NCBI GenBank assembly: GCA_965237725.1 | Contig: OZ250151.1 | Coordinates: 1,860,001 to 1,924,000 of the forward strand | DNA: 64,000 nucleotides | Direction: 5' to 3' | Origin: G965237725 sp965237725 | GTDB lineage: Bacteria > Pseudomonadota > Gammaproteobacteria > Arenicellales > Poriferihabitantaceae | In this document: positions 51,544-60,245 of the stretch, one piece after another | Position numbering within the stretch: the stretch's first letter is position 1 | Layout of the letters: each line of letters begins with the position of its first letter | The notes under the pieces: model-generated | The model's input: only the letters and a program-made list of their open reading frames with translations | What the model was told of the DNA's origin: nothing | Database searches by the model: none | Position numbers and translations under genes: made by a program

Positions 51544-52884
51544 TTGTCCAGTAACAACATACGTAAATATATATACCGCTTCATCGCCATTGAAATATCA
51601 AAAGTGAGCCGGTATTTTGATAAGGTAATACAGCTGGACAAATTATCATTCGATGATGGAATACTATTCGACCAGGTTTTGGCCGAGAAAAAACTAAGCG
51701 TTGACTTATCAGCTATCAAGCCTGACAACAGCGGTCAACGCCTACTCTATCTGCTAAATGGAAATTTTAATTACGAAACCGATATCCAGAAATTTCTGAC
51801 CACCCTTAAAAGTCATCTGGGTCGATCAGATCGTATTGCCTGTGTTGTGTATAACAGTTATTTGAGATGGGTTTATCAACTTGCCAGTTTTTTAAATTTC
51901 AGACGTGGCCCATTGCCCGAGGTATTTATAACCAGTAATCATTTGCATACCCTGGCCAATATTTCTGGATTTGAAATCGTAAAAATCCGCCCTGCTTCCT
52001 ACTTTCCATTCAAACTGTTGGGTATCGGCACACTAATTAATACCATACTGCCTTCGATTCCATTGCTACGCTGGCTTGGTTTCACCAGCCTGGTTGTTTT
52101 TCGCCCCGTAATCCCTACAACTCAAAAGCCAAAACTATCTATCGTCATTCCGGCGAGGAATGAACAGGGCAATATCGAAAATGCAATTACCAGACTTGAA
52201 TCATTTTTAGAAGTTTATCCCGCCGAAATTATTTTTGTTGAAGGTCATTCCCAGGACGAAACCTGGAAAGAAATTTTGCGGGTGGTGGGCAAATACAGTG
52301 ACAAACATGAAATTCGTGGCTTCCAGCAATCCGGAGTAGGCAAGGTAGATGCCGTGCGAAATGGTTTTTCAAACAGCACGGGCGAACTTTTGACAATTCT
52401 CGATGCGGATTTAACCATGCCACCCGAATTACTTCATCGTTTCTACGATGCCTGGATGGAAGGCAAAGGCGATTTTATCAATGGTAGCCGACTGGTTTAC
52501 CCCATGGAAGACGACTCGATGCGGTTTTTAAATCGCCTGGGGAATATATTTTTTGCAAAAGCGCTCAGTTATTCTCTCGATACTTCATTAACCGATTCGC
52601 TGTGTGGAACAAAACTGCTGACGAAAAAGGACTATGAGAGATTTTTAATTTGGAGAAATGATTTTGGAGATATAGATCCATTTGGTGACTTCGAACTAAT
52701 TTTTCCTGCTGCAACTATGGGTTTGGGGATCGTTGATATTCCAATCAAATACAGGAGTCGCACATATGGGTCTACCAATATTAATAGATTCAGACATGGT
52801 TTGACCTTGTTACGCATGACCCTAATAGCAATACTAAATATTAAATTTTGCCGCCAATATAAAAATATTTCGCGGCCACAGTAG
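51544..52884 (+). CDS. GT2 glycosyltransferase fused to a degenerate methyltransferase half
   Basis: A 446-residue protein, or 454 with an ATA start at 51520. The GT2 domain occupies about 195-446: LSIVIPARNEQGNIENAI (about 200-217), LTILDADLTMPPELL (DxD, about 282-296), SLCGTKLLTKKDYERF and GDFELIFPAATMG. The first 190 residues fit the C-terminal half of the methyltransferase domain fused to GT2 in a known bifunctional family (TSNHLHTLANISGFEIVKI), but motif I is missing. The N-terminal part is probably a relic or a non-catalytic module. Confidence 0.75.
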   Translation: MSSNNIRKYIYRFIAIEISKVSRYFDKVIQLDKLSFDDGILFDQVLAEKKLSVDLSAIKPDNSGQRLLYLLNGNFNYETDIQKFLTTLKSHLGRSDRIACVVYNSYLRWVYQLASFLNFRRGPLPEVFITSNHLHTLANISGFEIVKIRPASYFPFKLLGIGTLINTILPSIPLLRWLGFTSLVVFRPVIPTTQKPKLSIVIPARNEQGNIENAITRLESFLEVYPAEIIFVEGHSQDETWKEILRVVGKYSDKHEIRGFQQSGVGKVDAVRNGFSNSTGELLTILDADLTMPPELLHRFYDAWMEGKGDFINGSRLVYPMEDDSMRFLNRLGNIFFAKALSYSLDTSLTDSLCGTKLLTKKDYERFLIWRNDFGDIDPFGDFELIFPAATMGLGIVDIPIKYRSRTYGSTNINRFRHGLTLLRMTLIAILNIKFCRQYKNISRPQ

Positions 52885-52907
52885 CTTGTTGTTTAGTTGC
52901 TATCCAC

Positions 52908-54509
52908 TTAAGAGTCTGGTGACCGATTACATTTGCGCACTGACAACACTTTATGGGTTCCATAATATTTAGAATAGACTTCCGCACCATATTCCTGATC
53001 TAACATCGAATCGGTTTCTCTTCTCAAGTTACCCATAAAATAATCACAGGTATTGGTTTTCTTTTTTACTAACTCGATTTTATTTTTGTATTCATCGTCC
53101 AACAACTCCCAATTAATTCTTATTGGTGGTAATGACTGGACCTTAACCCGGGCTTGATTGATTTTCGCAATGTGGATCAGTCCAGACTTATAGGTTAGTC
53201 CCCAATAATCAAGGGAAAATACATGGGGCACCTCTGGTCGCGATTTTGATTCGAGAATCTTGAGAGATGGAATGAAGTTTAAATACAGATTGTGATAAGG
53301 GTGGAGATGAACAATGGGCCACAATAACATACCTGCTGCAATCAGGTTTATTGCTTTCAGGTTTCTGAATCTTTCGGGCAACTGATGTAAAAAATAATTA
53401 ACCCCATAAAGTCCAATTAAAACCAGTGCAGGATAAACAAAAAAGTGATGGCGCCATGAATTAAATAGCGTAGATCCGAGAATAACGGGCAACAATAATG
53501 GCACCCAGGCCCAGCCGAGAACAACATGCAAACGCCAGTTTTTGGCTAGTTCCGCCGGGTTTTTAAATAATTCAATGGCAATGTAGACGTGCCCAAGTCC
53601 CCATACGAACAGTATTGCCGGCGGTGTCGTAATCGCGATCCAGGAAAAGTTGTAGTGCCATGGTAATTGATGGGAACTCATCATTGTACCCCAGTACAAT
53701 TCGGGCAATTTAAATGCAAGCCGAGACATTCCGTCCAATGCAAATAGAAAATTTCCCCAAGGATCCCCCCATAAAAACGGCCATAGCATAACGGTAAAAA
53801 TTACCGAGGCTACTGCAAATATTACACAACGACTGAAGAATTCTGTAATGTTGTGCTTCTCGATCCGCCAGGTAAAAAACAAAGCGTAGAATCCAAAACC
53901 CACCAGCATGATTCCCGGTAATCTGGTGTCCATTGCAAGCGCACTAAAGAGTGCCGCTGGTAGTAACCATAATTTTTGCTTTGAGGTGTTGGCTTTAAAA
54001 ATAAAATAGACCGCAATGGTACAAAATGACAAAAATGAAATATCAGAAGAGTTGTGGAAACTGTGATTGAAAATTCGCGGATGAAAAAGAAATAACAATA
54101 TGCCAAGCACGCCAAGCGCACGCTTTTTGAACCATTCTAGACAGATCAGATAAAATGCGATGGCCGCGCAAAAGAATACGGTAAAAACCATGACATGTCG
54201 GAGCTTGTAGATTTTTCCCCGCTCCGTCTCGGGATTAAAATCAACAATCCGTTCAATTCCCTGATATAACATTTCGTGGGCGGTTCCGTGTTCCATTCCC
54301 CACACTGGATTCTTGATTCCATCCTGCTCAAAAAATTTTCCGATTTGATTAAAAGACTGTATTCCCAGTTTACGGTTATTTCTTTCGTCGAAGCTCCCCG
54401 GCGAATTCAATGCTAGCAGCACACCCACAGCATAGAACAAGACAAAAAATAGTATTAGCCATTTGTATTTACTAAAACGGCCAAAAATGGCAACGACTGA
54501 TTTGATCAC
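52908..54509 (-). CDS. GT-C (GT39-like) membrane glycosyltransferase
   Basis: A 533-residue protein with about ten to twelve helices. The first periplasmic loop holds SPGSFDERNNRKLG (about 37-50), an Asp-Glu pair at the GT39/GT83 catalytic position. The loop HPRIFNHSFHNSSDISFL (about 161-178) is also typical. The C-terminal 90 residues are soluble. It should transfer a sugar from a polyprenyl carrier to a lipid, protein or glycan. Starts with GTG. Confidence 0.75.
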   Translation of the reverse strand: MIKSVVAIFGRFSKYKWLILFFVLFYAVGVLLALNSPGSFDERNNRKLGIQSFNQIGKFFEQDGIKNPVWGMEHGTAHEMLYQGIERIVDFNPETERGKIYKLRHVMVFTVFFCAAIAFYLICLEWFKKRALGVLGILLFLFHPRIFNHSFHNSSDISFLSFCTIAVYFIFKANTSKQKLWLLPAALFSALAMDTRLPGIMLVGFGFYALFFTWRIEKHNITEFFSRCVIFAVASVIFTVMLWPFLWGDPWGNFLFALDGMSRLAFKLPELYWGTMMSSHQLPWHYNFSWIAITTPPAILFVWGLGHVYIAIELFKNPAELAKNWRLHVVLGWAWVPLLLPVILGSTLFNSWRHHFFVYPALVLIGLYGVNYFLHQLPERFRNLKAINLIAAGMLLWPIVHLHPYHNLYLNFIPSLKILESKSRPEVPHVFSLDYWGLTYKSGLIHIAKINQARVKVQSLPPIRINWELLDDEYKNKIELVKKKTNTCDYFMGNLRRETDSMLDQEYGAEVYSKYYGTHKVLSVRKCNRSPDS

Positions 54510-54612
54510 CGAAATGCAATGGACAGGAAATGATTGGATATTATAACCAAATCAGATTGCGGTTGACTTTCTTCCTCGCTGGCGTTGAAATTGAAGATCA
54601 ATAGGGCTTCTA

Positions 54613-56268
54613 ATGAAACTCCTGATTCACGTTCTTCCTTCGATTATATTTTTTTCGGTGCACCTGCTCCTCCAGGTCCTTGCACGATCGTTTTTAAACG
54701 AAAGCGGCGCCCATCCAGACGAGGCGGCTCACTACGTGTCAGGGATGATGGTCCGTGATTATATTGCCGCAATGGATTTATCTTCACCGATTCGTTTCGC
54801 TGAGAACTACTACATTCACTACCCTAAAATTGCAATCGGCCATTGGCCGCCGCTGTTTTACGTTTTGGAAGGCGTTTGGATGCTCATCTTTTCAGTATCT
54901 CGGGTATCGGTCCTATTGATGGTCGGTCTTATTGTGGCATTAATGGCGTCAACGGTATTTCAGGTGATGCGCCGTGAATTTGGAAATTTAATTGCGATCA
55001 TAAGTGGACTGCTTGTTGTCGCGGCACCAATTGTGCAGTTATACAGCGGTATGATAATGCTCGAACCACTTGTCGCGGCATTAAGTCTCTGGGCAACATT
55101 ATGTTTCGGGCGATATATCCATACCGAAAAAGTTGTCTGGTCCATCGGCTTTGGTATTTTTGCCTCGCTAGCGATCATGACGAAAGGCAACGGTTTGGCC
55201 CTTGCACTGATTCCGGGACTCGCGATCGTGCTGTGCGGCCGTTTTAATTTGATCAAGCGACTATCGACCTGGTGGCCACTGGCCATTGTCGCGGTGGTTT
55301 GTGGCCCGTGGTATTGGGTTACTTTACCGATGATCCAGAACGGCATGCGGGCGGCGTCTCTTTCGATCGGCTATACCCTCGAAGCAATACCCTTTTTTGC
55401 CTGGGAGTTGATTCAGATTGGCGGAATCGGCATTTCCATTGTTGTTGTCATCGGGCTCTATGCTCGATTGATTCGGCCCGCTTTTGATAAATCTGTTTCG
55501 GGGATATGGGCTGCCGCTGGCGCCCTGTTGTTGGGAACCTGGATATTTCATTGCCTGTCTCCAGCCGCACTCAATGAGCGTTACCTGGTCATGTCGGTTC
55601 CGGTGTTGGCAATGTTTTTTGGGGCCGGGTGCAGTGAATTGTGCCACAGCACTTACATTGCTCGATTTCCCTCGCAATTTCGAAAGCCTGTTGTAGTGGG
55701 TGCACTTGCATTGGTTTTCGCCTGGGAAACGTTCTCGATTCCGACGAAGGCGTGGAACGGGTTCGGTGCCGTCGCCGATGAACTTCTTTCAAACACAAAT
55801 TTTGAAAACTCGGTGATGTTGATTTCGTCTGACTCGAGAGGGGAGGGGATGTTTGTCGCGGAAATCGCTGAACGGGATACGCGACCCTCTCGTATCGTCC
55901 TCCGCGGCAGTAAGGTCCTGGCGCGAAGCCGTTGGGGTGGTTCGGAATATGAATTGTTATACGATTCCACCGAAACGCTGATGACTTATCTCGATTCAGT
56001 ACCAGTGGGAATTGTCATTGCTGACCGGTCCATGAAACCCAAACCGTATTTAGCGCATAACGGTTTGCTGCGGGAAACAATCAAGGCGTACTCCGGTCAG
56101 TGGGAGTTGTTGGGCGCATATTCAATAATACGAAAGGGTGTAGAAACCCCCGATGCGGTTGAGGTTTTTCGGCTCCGTGGTCACGAGTCCCAATCGGTGA
56201 ACATACTCCATATTGATATGGAAGAAATGCTGGGGCGCGTGATCGAGAAACAGATCAACACCCCATAG
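54613..56268 (+). CDS. GT39/ArnT-like membrane glycosyltransferase
   Basis: A 551-residue GT-C-fold protein. The catalytic loop is ESGAHPDEAAHYVSGM (about 31-46), with Asp-Glu where GT39 enzymes have DE; IGHWPPLFYVLEG (about 78-90) follows, then about ten helices. The last 150 residues form a soluble domain (LISSDSRGEGMFVAEIAE). Expected donor: polyprenyl-phosphate sugar. Not clearly paired with one acceptor. Convergent or unrelated neighbours on either side. Confidence 0.75.
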   Translation: MKLLIHVLPSIIFFSVHLLLQVLARSFLNESGAHPDEAAHYVSGMMVRDYIAAMDLSSPIRFAENYYIHYPKIAIGHWPPLFYVLEGVWMLIFSVSRVSVLLMVGLIVALMASTVFQVMRREFGNLIAIISGLLVVAAPIVQLYSGMIMLEPLVAALSLWATLCFGRYIHTEKVVWSIGFGIFASLAIMTKGNGLALALIPGLAIVLCGRFNLIKRLSTWWPLAIVAVVCGPWYWVTLPMIQNGMRAASLSIGYTLEAIPFFAWELIQIGGIGISIVVVIGLYARLIRPAFDKSVSGIWAAAGALLLGTWIFHCLSPAALNERYLVMSVPVLAMFFGAGCSELCHSTYIARFPSQFRKPVVVGALALVFAWETFSIPTKAWNGFGAVADELLSNTNFENSVMLISSDSRGEGMFVAEIAERDTRPSRIVLRGSKVLARSRWGGSEYELLYDSTETLMTYLDSVPVGIVIADRSMKPKPYLAHNGLLRETIKAYSGQWELLGAYSIIRKGVETPDAVEVFRLRGHESQSVNILHIDMEEMLGRVIEKQINTP

Positions 56269-56458
56269 CAGGTTCAGGAACTCGATTGGTCGTTCTGGTA
56301 CCCTGACAACCTGTCGCCTTCGCTGATGATTTCCTCCAAAATAATGACTTCAATTGGATAACACGAAATTTAACCAAAATATTGCCAAAATATTGATTGA
56401 GTATTTTGTAATAAACCGTTACTTTAATGTTTGGTGATATCTGTTCGAGGTAATTGTT

Positions 56459-56938
56459 ATGCAATGGGTTTTGTTGGTCGTAATTGTCGCTGCATTATTA
56501 TTTCTTTCACGCTACTTCCCTAAAGTCGCGTTCAGCGTGTTGGGCACGCTGATTGCCGCAGTTCTTGTCATAATATTCATGACCACCGATCGAGGCCAGA
56601 CCAAGCGCTTTAAATTGCCCATCGAAAATATAAAAATCGAAAATATTGTGGTCGAGCCCGCCTACGGTAACAGCTATCGCTTTAATGCAAGAATGATAAA
56701 CACCGACGAGTCCATTGAACTCAAGGAATCCAGTATCAGCATCACTATGCTGGACTGCCCCATAGAATCGGATGATTCAAATTCTGACTGTCAAATTGTT
56801 GGGCAAAAGGAAGAACGCATTAACGTTAAAATTCCACCGGGCCAGGCCAGAGATATTTCACGAACCCTGTCATTTGGAACCACAACCCCCACAGGCACCT
56901 TGAGATGGCAACTGGTGGTTACTCAAACCCGAAGTTGA
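56459..56938 (+). CDS. Unrecognised protein with two N-terminal helices
   Basis: A 159-residue protein with two adjacent transmembrane helices (about 2-18 and 24-43), then a soluble beta-rich domain: IENIVVEPAYGNSYRFNARM, LKESSISITMLDCPIE, INVKIPPGQARDISRTL. The tail resembles FxLYD/immunoglobulin-like folds, but I recognise no family. Cys pair in LDCPIE/SDCQIV could form a disulfide. 21 bp upstream of the CopD-like gene. Confidence 0.6.
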   Translation: MQWVLLVVIVAALLFLSRYFPKVAFSVLGTLIAAVLVIIFMTTDRGQTKRFKLPIENIKIENIVVEPAYGNSYRFNARMINTDESIELKESSISITMLDCPIESDDSNSDCQIVGQKEERINVKIPPGQARDISRTLSFGTTTPTGTLRWQLVVTQTRS

Positions 56939-56959
56939 TATTCGTCGATATCAACTAAA

Positions 56960-57415
56960 ATGTTTTTAGCGACACTTGTTGTGCACCTGTTGGCGGTTGC
57001 TATCTGGGTTGGTGGGATGCTTGTTGGCTATATCGCCCTTCACCGTTTTCCCGGAACTATCGAGAATCCCCAGCGTCTGAGTAATTGGGCGGAGATATTG
57101 AAAAAGGCGATTCCCTGGGTTTGGATGAGTATAATCGCGCTGTTGCTAAGCGGATTTTATATGATTCACCTGGTCGGTGGACTTGATGCTATTGAAACTC
57201 AGGTCATTATCATGCTGGGGGCAAGCCTAGTGATGATTGGGGTTTTCAAATTTATGTGCGCCGCCCCGGTTAAACATCTATGTCGGGGCGTTGACGAGGA
57301 GAAACCGGCGGTGGCCGCTTTTGCCCTTGGAACCGTCGGTAAACTGATTGGGTTTAATTTGATTTTAGGAATAATGGTTATCACTACCACGGTTATTTTG
57401 ACTGACAGAATTTGA
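56960..57415 (+). CDS. CopD-like membrane protein
   Basis: A 151-residue protein with four hydrophobic helices. LHLLAVAIWVGGML-like (HLLAVAIWVGGMLVGYIA, about 9-26) carries the His and Trp of the CopD/YebZ copper-resistance fold. Later GTVGKLIGFNLILGIMVI is also typical. Function: possible copper or haem-associated membrane protein. Four bases separate its stop from the TlpA-type gene, so cotranscription is likely. Confidence 0.7.
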   Translation: MFLATLVVHLLAVAIWVGGMLVGYIALHRFPGTIENPQRLSNWAEILKKAIPWVWMSIIALLLSGFYMIHLVGGLDAIETQVIIMLGASLVMIGVFKFMCAAPVKHLCRGVDEEKPAVAAFALGTVGKLIGFNLILGIMVITTTVILTDRI

Positions 57416-57419
57416 TTTA

Positions 57420-57941
57420 ATGAATAAATTAATAACTCGTTCCTGGTTGATTTGGGCACTATTCCTTCTTCTGAGCGCTCCTGGGGTTGCCCAGGAAACT
57501 GGCGACAACAACCCTCCGTCTATAGATTTGCCGTTGTTCACTTTATTTGATATTGACGGCAATGAGGTTTCTCTTGAAAGTTACCGGGGGAAGGTTGTCA
57601 TGCTTAATTTTTGGGCCACCTGGTGCGCCCCATGTGTTGAAGAATTGCCGACCATGCGCGCACTGAAAGAATCTTTATCTGATAAGCCTTTTGAAATTCT
57701 GGCTGTTAACATGGGGGAAACCAAAGAAGCTATAAAGCAATTTATAGAAAAAATTGGCATTGAATTTAATTTCCCCCTGTTGCTCGACCCAACAACATCC
57801 GTGGCAACGGATTACTCGGTTTCCGGACTTCCGGCGACGTTGTTAATTGATAAACAGGGGCAGTTTTCATTTGGCGGCGTAGGCCCTCGGGACTGGAATG
57901 ATGATGACGCCAGAAACCAGATTTTACCTTTGCTGAACTAG
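57420..57941 (+). CDS. TlpA/ResA-type exported thiol-disulfide oxidoreductase
   Basis: A 173-residue thioredoxin-fold protein. The signal peptide is LITRSWLIWALFLLLSAP (cleavage after AQE). The redox motif is WATWCAPC (about 62-69) followed by the cis-Pro region SGLPATLLI. TlpA-type proteins reduce periplasmic cysteines, often for cytochrome c or copper site assembly, which fits the CopD-like neighbour. Its stop codon TAG is part of a CTAG that precedes a lone repeat end. Confidence 0.9.
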   Translation: MNKLITRSWLIWALFLLLSAPGVAQETGDNNPPSIDLPLFTLFDIDGNEVSLESYRGKVVMLNFWATWCAPCVEELPTMRALKESLSDKPFEILAVNMGETKEAIKQFIEKIGIEFNFPLLLDPTTSVATDYSVSGLPATLLIDKQGQFSFGGVGPRDWNDDDARNQILPLLN

Positions 57942-57966
57942 GGAACCTCTGAACAAGCCTGGGCAA
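57938..57966. repeat. Lone left end of the inverted-repeat element
   Basis: CTAG (57938-57941) followed by GGAACCTCTGAACAAGCC and TGGGCAA. The first 18 bases differ from copy 2 by one base. The likeness to the left end of copy 3 continues for 25 bases, then stops. No right end lies before nadD. The CTAG contains the stop codon of the TlpA-type gene, so the insertion sits exactly at the end of that gene. Confidence 0.7.
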
Positions 57967-58039
57967 CGACGACAACAATCCTGCTTCTGAACTGGATCTA
58001 CAGGTGATATTGTAGGCGAGCGGTGCTATATTGATTCCA

Positions 58040-58675
58040 ATGACGAAGTCTTTGTATGGAATTTTTGGCGGTACATTTGATCCGGTGCACAACGGCCACA
58101 TTGAAACTGTAGCCGCGGTGTATAAAAAATGTGCTTTGGAGAAAATCCATTTTATCCCAACCGCTGTGCCACCACTCAAAGACCAGCCTGGCGCCAGTCC
58201 GGAGCAGCGACTGGAAATGGTCAGGCTCGCTGTTGCAAATCGACCGGGATTCGATGTTGATGATCGCGAACTTAAACGCCAAGGTACTTCTTACACATAC
58301 GATACGGTAGAATCCCTGAAGTCTGAAAACCCATCGCGACGCTATTGCATGATTCTTGGGATTGATGCCATTTTAGGATTGGAAAAATGGTATCGCTGGC
58401 GGGACTTGCTCGAATCCATCCACTTCATTGTCATGGGTCGGCCAGGCTGGCAACTGCCCGAAGACTTGCCCGAGTGGTGGTCGCGCAATTTTGTAAAATC
58501 CTGTGAAACGTTGTACAAATTTGAGAGTGGGAAAATCTGCATTATTGAAGTAGCGCCCAATCCGTTGTCTGCTACCGAAATACGATATGGCCTGGGGAGA
58601 AATATTGACGTTAGTGCGATGATGCCAGATGCCGTTTGGGACTATATCTGTGCCAACAATTTGTATAACACCTAA
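58040..58675 (+). CDS. nadD: Nicotinate-nucleotide adenylyltransferase
   Basis: A 211-residue NaMN adenylyltransferase that makes nicotinate adenine dinucleotide in NAD synthesis. The nucleotidyltransferase signature is GIFGGTFDPVHNGH (about 7-20); the later block SATEIRYGLG (ISSTxxR-type) binds the phosphates. The ATG at 58040 is preferred to the in-frame TTG at 58031. It heads the set nadD-rsfS-rlmH-maf-rng. Confidence 0.95.
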   Translation: MTKSLYGIFGGTFDPVHNGHIETVAAVYKKCALEKIHFIPTAVPPLKDQPGASPEQRLEMVRLAVANRPGFDVDDRELKRQGTSYTYDTVESLKSENPSRRYCMILGIDAILGLEKWYRWRDLLESIHFIVMGRPGWQLPEDLPEWWSRNFVKSCETLYKFESGKICIIEVAPNPLSATEIRYGLGRNIDVSAMMPDAVWDYICANNLYNT

Positions 58676-58705
58676 TCAATCTTATTAATTATAAATTTCA
58701 ACCCT

Positions 58706-59134
58706 GTGAATGAACGACTAAAAAACCGTACCAAAGAATCAGAATCCATGTGTGACATCGTCGTCGCAGCACTGGATGATGCAAAAGGCATTGACATCAA
58801 AATTCTCGATATTCGCAATCTGACCGACTTCGCCGATTTCATGGTGGTGGCAACCGGAACTTCGGATCGCCATGTCAAAACCATAAGCGATCGGGTTCTT
58901 GAATTCATGCAAGAAAAAAACTGGCAACCCTATGGTCTTGAAGGCGAAGATACCCGGGACTGGGTTTTGGTGGATTTTATCGATGTGGTTGTGCACATCA
59001 TGCGCGATAAAACCCGTAAACATTATGACCTCGAAAGTTTATGGGATGAGACGTTTATCGAGATAAACCAGAAAGGGGAAGGTGCAGACGAGGAACAAAC
59101 CTCTGCTACCAGTATTGCTGATGGCACCGGTTAA
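58706..59134 (+). CDS. rsfS: Ribosomal silencing factor RsfS
   Basis: A 142-residue RsfS/DUF143 protein. Core: AALDDAKGIDIKILDIRNL (about 20-38), DFMVVATGTSDRHVKTI, GLEGEDTRDWVLVDFIDVVVHIM. It binds uL14 and stops subunit joining when nutrients are scarce. The start is GTG at 58706, chosen from family length; ATG at 58748 is the alternative. The acidic tail after residue 120 is longer than in E. coli. Confidence 0.93.
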   Translation: MNERLKNRTKESESMCDIVVAALDDAKGIDIKILDIRNLTDFADFMVVATGTSDRHVKTISDRVLEFMQEKNWQPYGLEGEDTRDWVLVDFIDVVVHIMRDKTRKHYDLESLWDETFIEINQKGEGADEEQTSATSIADGTG

Positions 59135-59157
59135 TCTAATTTGTTAGTCGGTGATCA

Positions 59158-59628
59158 ATGCTTAAGATTTCTCTCATCGTTGTTGGCGATAAAATGCCAG
59201 CATGGGTTCAGCAAGGGTATAGCGAGTATGAAAAACGCATTCGCGGCCGAGTCAATTTAAAACTGATAGAGATTCCTGCAATAAAACGGGGGAAGAACGC
59301 TGATATTGCTCGAATCAGCGCTCAGGAAGAAAATAACATTTCCAGCGCCATACCAGAACATGCCCGAGTAATTGCCCTTGATCGAAACGGCCAGTCCTGG
59401 TCCACCATGGCATTGTCCAAAAATATGAACCGCTGGATAGATCATGGCGATTCGCTTGCCCTTGTGGTTGGCGGTCCTGAAGGCTTAAGTGAGGGGTTTT
59501 TGCAGCGCGCTGATGAATCCTGGTCACTTTCAGAATTAACTTATCCCCACCCGCTAGTAAGGATTATTCTGGCAGAGCAACTCTACCGTTGCTGTTCAAT
59601 TCTTGAAGGCGCCCCCTACCATCGATGA
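59158..59628 (+). CDS. rlmH: 23S rRNA pseudouridine(1915) N3-methyltransferase RlmH
   Basis: A 156-residue SPOUT methyltransferase. LIVVGDKMPAWVQQGYSEYEK is the N-terminal pattern (split here: LIVVGDKMP); the SAM knot is LALVVGGPEGLSEGF (about 100-114) and the C-terminus is HPLVRIILAEQLYR. It methylates Psi1915 of 23S rRNA in the 70S ribosome. Length fits the family (155). Its last 4 bases overlap the Maf gene (ATGA). Confidence 0.96.
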   Translation: MLKISLIVVGDKMPAWVQQGYSEYEKRIRGRVNLKLIEIPAIKRGKNADIARISAQEENNISSAIPEHARVIALDRNGQSWSTMALSKNMNRWIDHGDSLALVVGGPEGLSEGFLQRADESWSLSELTYPHPLVRIILAEQLYRCCSILEGAPYHR

Positions 59629-60236
59629 TTTCTGACCATCACACCAAACTGGTACTGGCTTCCGGTTCTCCCCGTAGAAAGCAGCTGCTGGCTCAGCTCG
59701 ATATTGAGTTTGATGTTCTGGAGGCGGATATAGACGAGCAGGCCCATGAAAATGAGCATCCGGGGGATATGACTTTACGACTGGCCGAAACCAAGGCAAA
59801 ACATGTTTATCAAAAATTGGGGGTTGGCCATCGTGTTTTGGGCGGCGATACCACCGTGGCATTGTGCAATTTAACCAAAGATGCCAACACCGAAAATTCG
59901 AAATTCTCTATCCTGGGAAAACCACGAAATAGGGTTGAAGCTTACAAAATGCTATCTCAGTTGTCGGGCAAAACCCATTTGGTGTTTTCCGCAGTGGCTC
60001 TGATGGATGCATCAGGTTGTCAAAGCAGAGTAAGCGAGACCCGGGTTATTTTCAGAAAATTGGATCCGTCGGAAATCAGCGCATATTGTGATAGCGAAGA
60101 CCCCTATGACAAGGCAGGGGGATATGGCATTCAGGGTCTCGCCGGAAACTTTGTAACCGATTTACAGGGAAGTTACACCGGTGTCATCGGACTGCCGTTA
60201 TGGCATGTTCATCAACTTCTGTTCGGGGTCAGTTAA
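59625..60236 (+). CDS. maf: Maf-family nucleotide pyrophosphatase
   Basis: A 203-residue Maf protein. LVLASGSPRRKQLL (about 8-21) is the signature; DTTVAL, KPRNRVEAYKMLSQLSGKTH and DPYDKAGGYGIQGL are further family blocks. Maf enzymes hydrolyse non-canonical or dTTP/UTP nucleotides to prevent their use in nucleic acids. The order SGSPRRK with YDKAGGYGIQG favours the YhdE-type (dTTP/UTP) subgroup. Translationally coupled to rlmH and 9 bp from rng. Confidence 0.93.
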   Translation: MISDHHTKLVLASGSPRRKQLLAQLDIEFDVLEADIDEQAHENEHPGDMTLRLAETKAKHVYQKLGVGHRVLGGDTTVALCNLTKDANTENSKFSILGKPRNRVEAYKMLSQLSGKTHLVFSAVALMDASGCQSRVSETRVIFRKLDPSEISAYCDSEDPYDKAGGYGIQGLAGNFVTDLQGSYTGVIGLPLWHVHQLLFGVS

Positions 60237-60245
60237 AATACCGCC

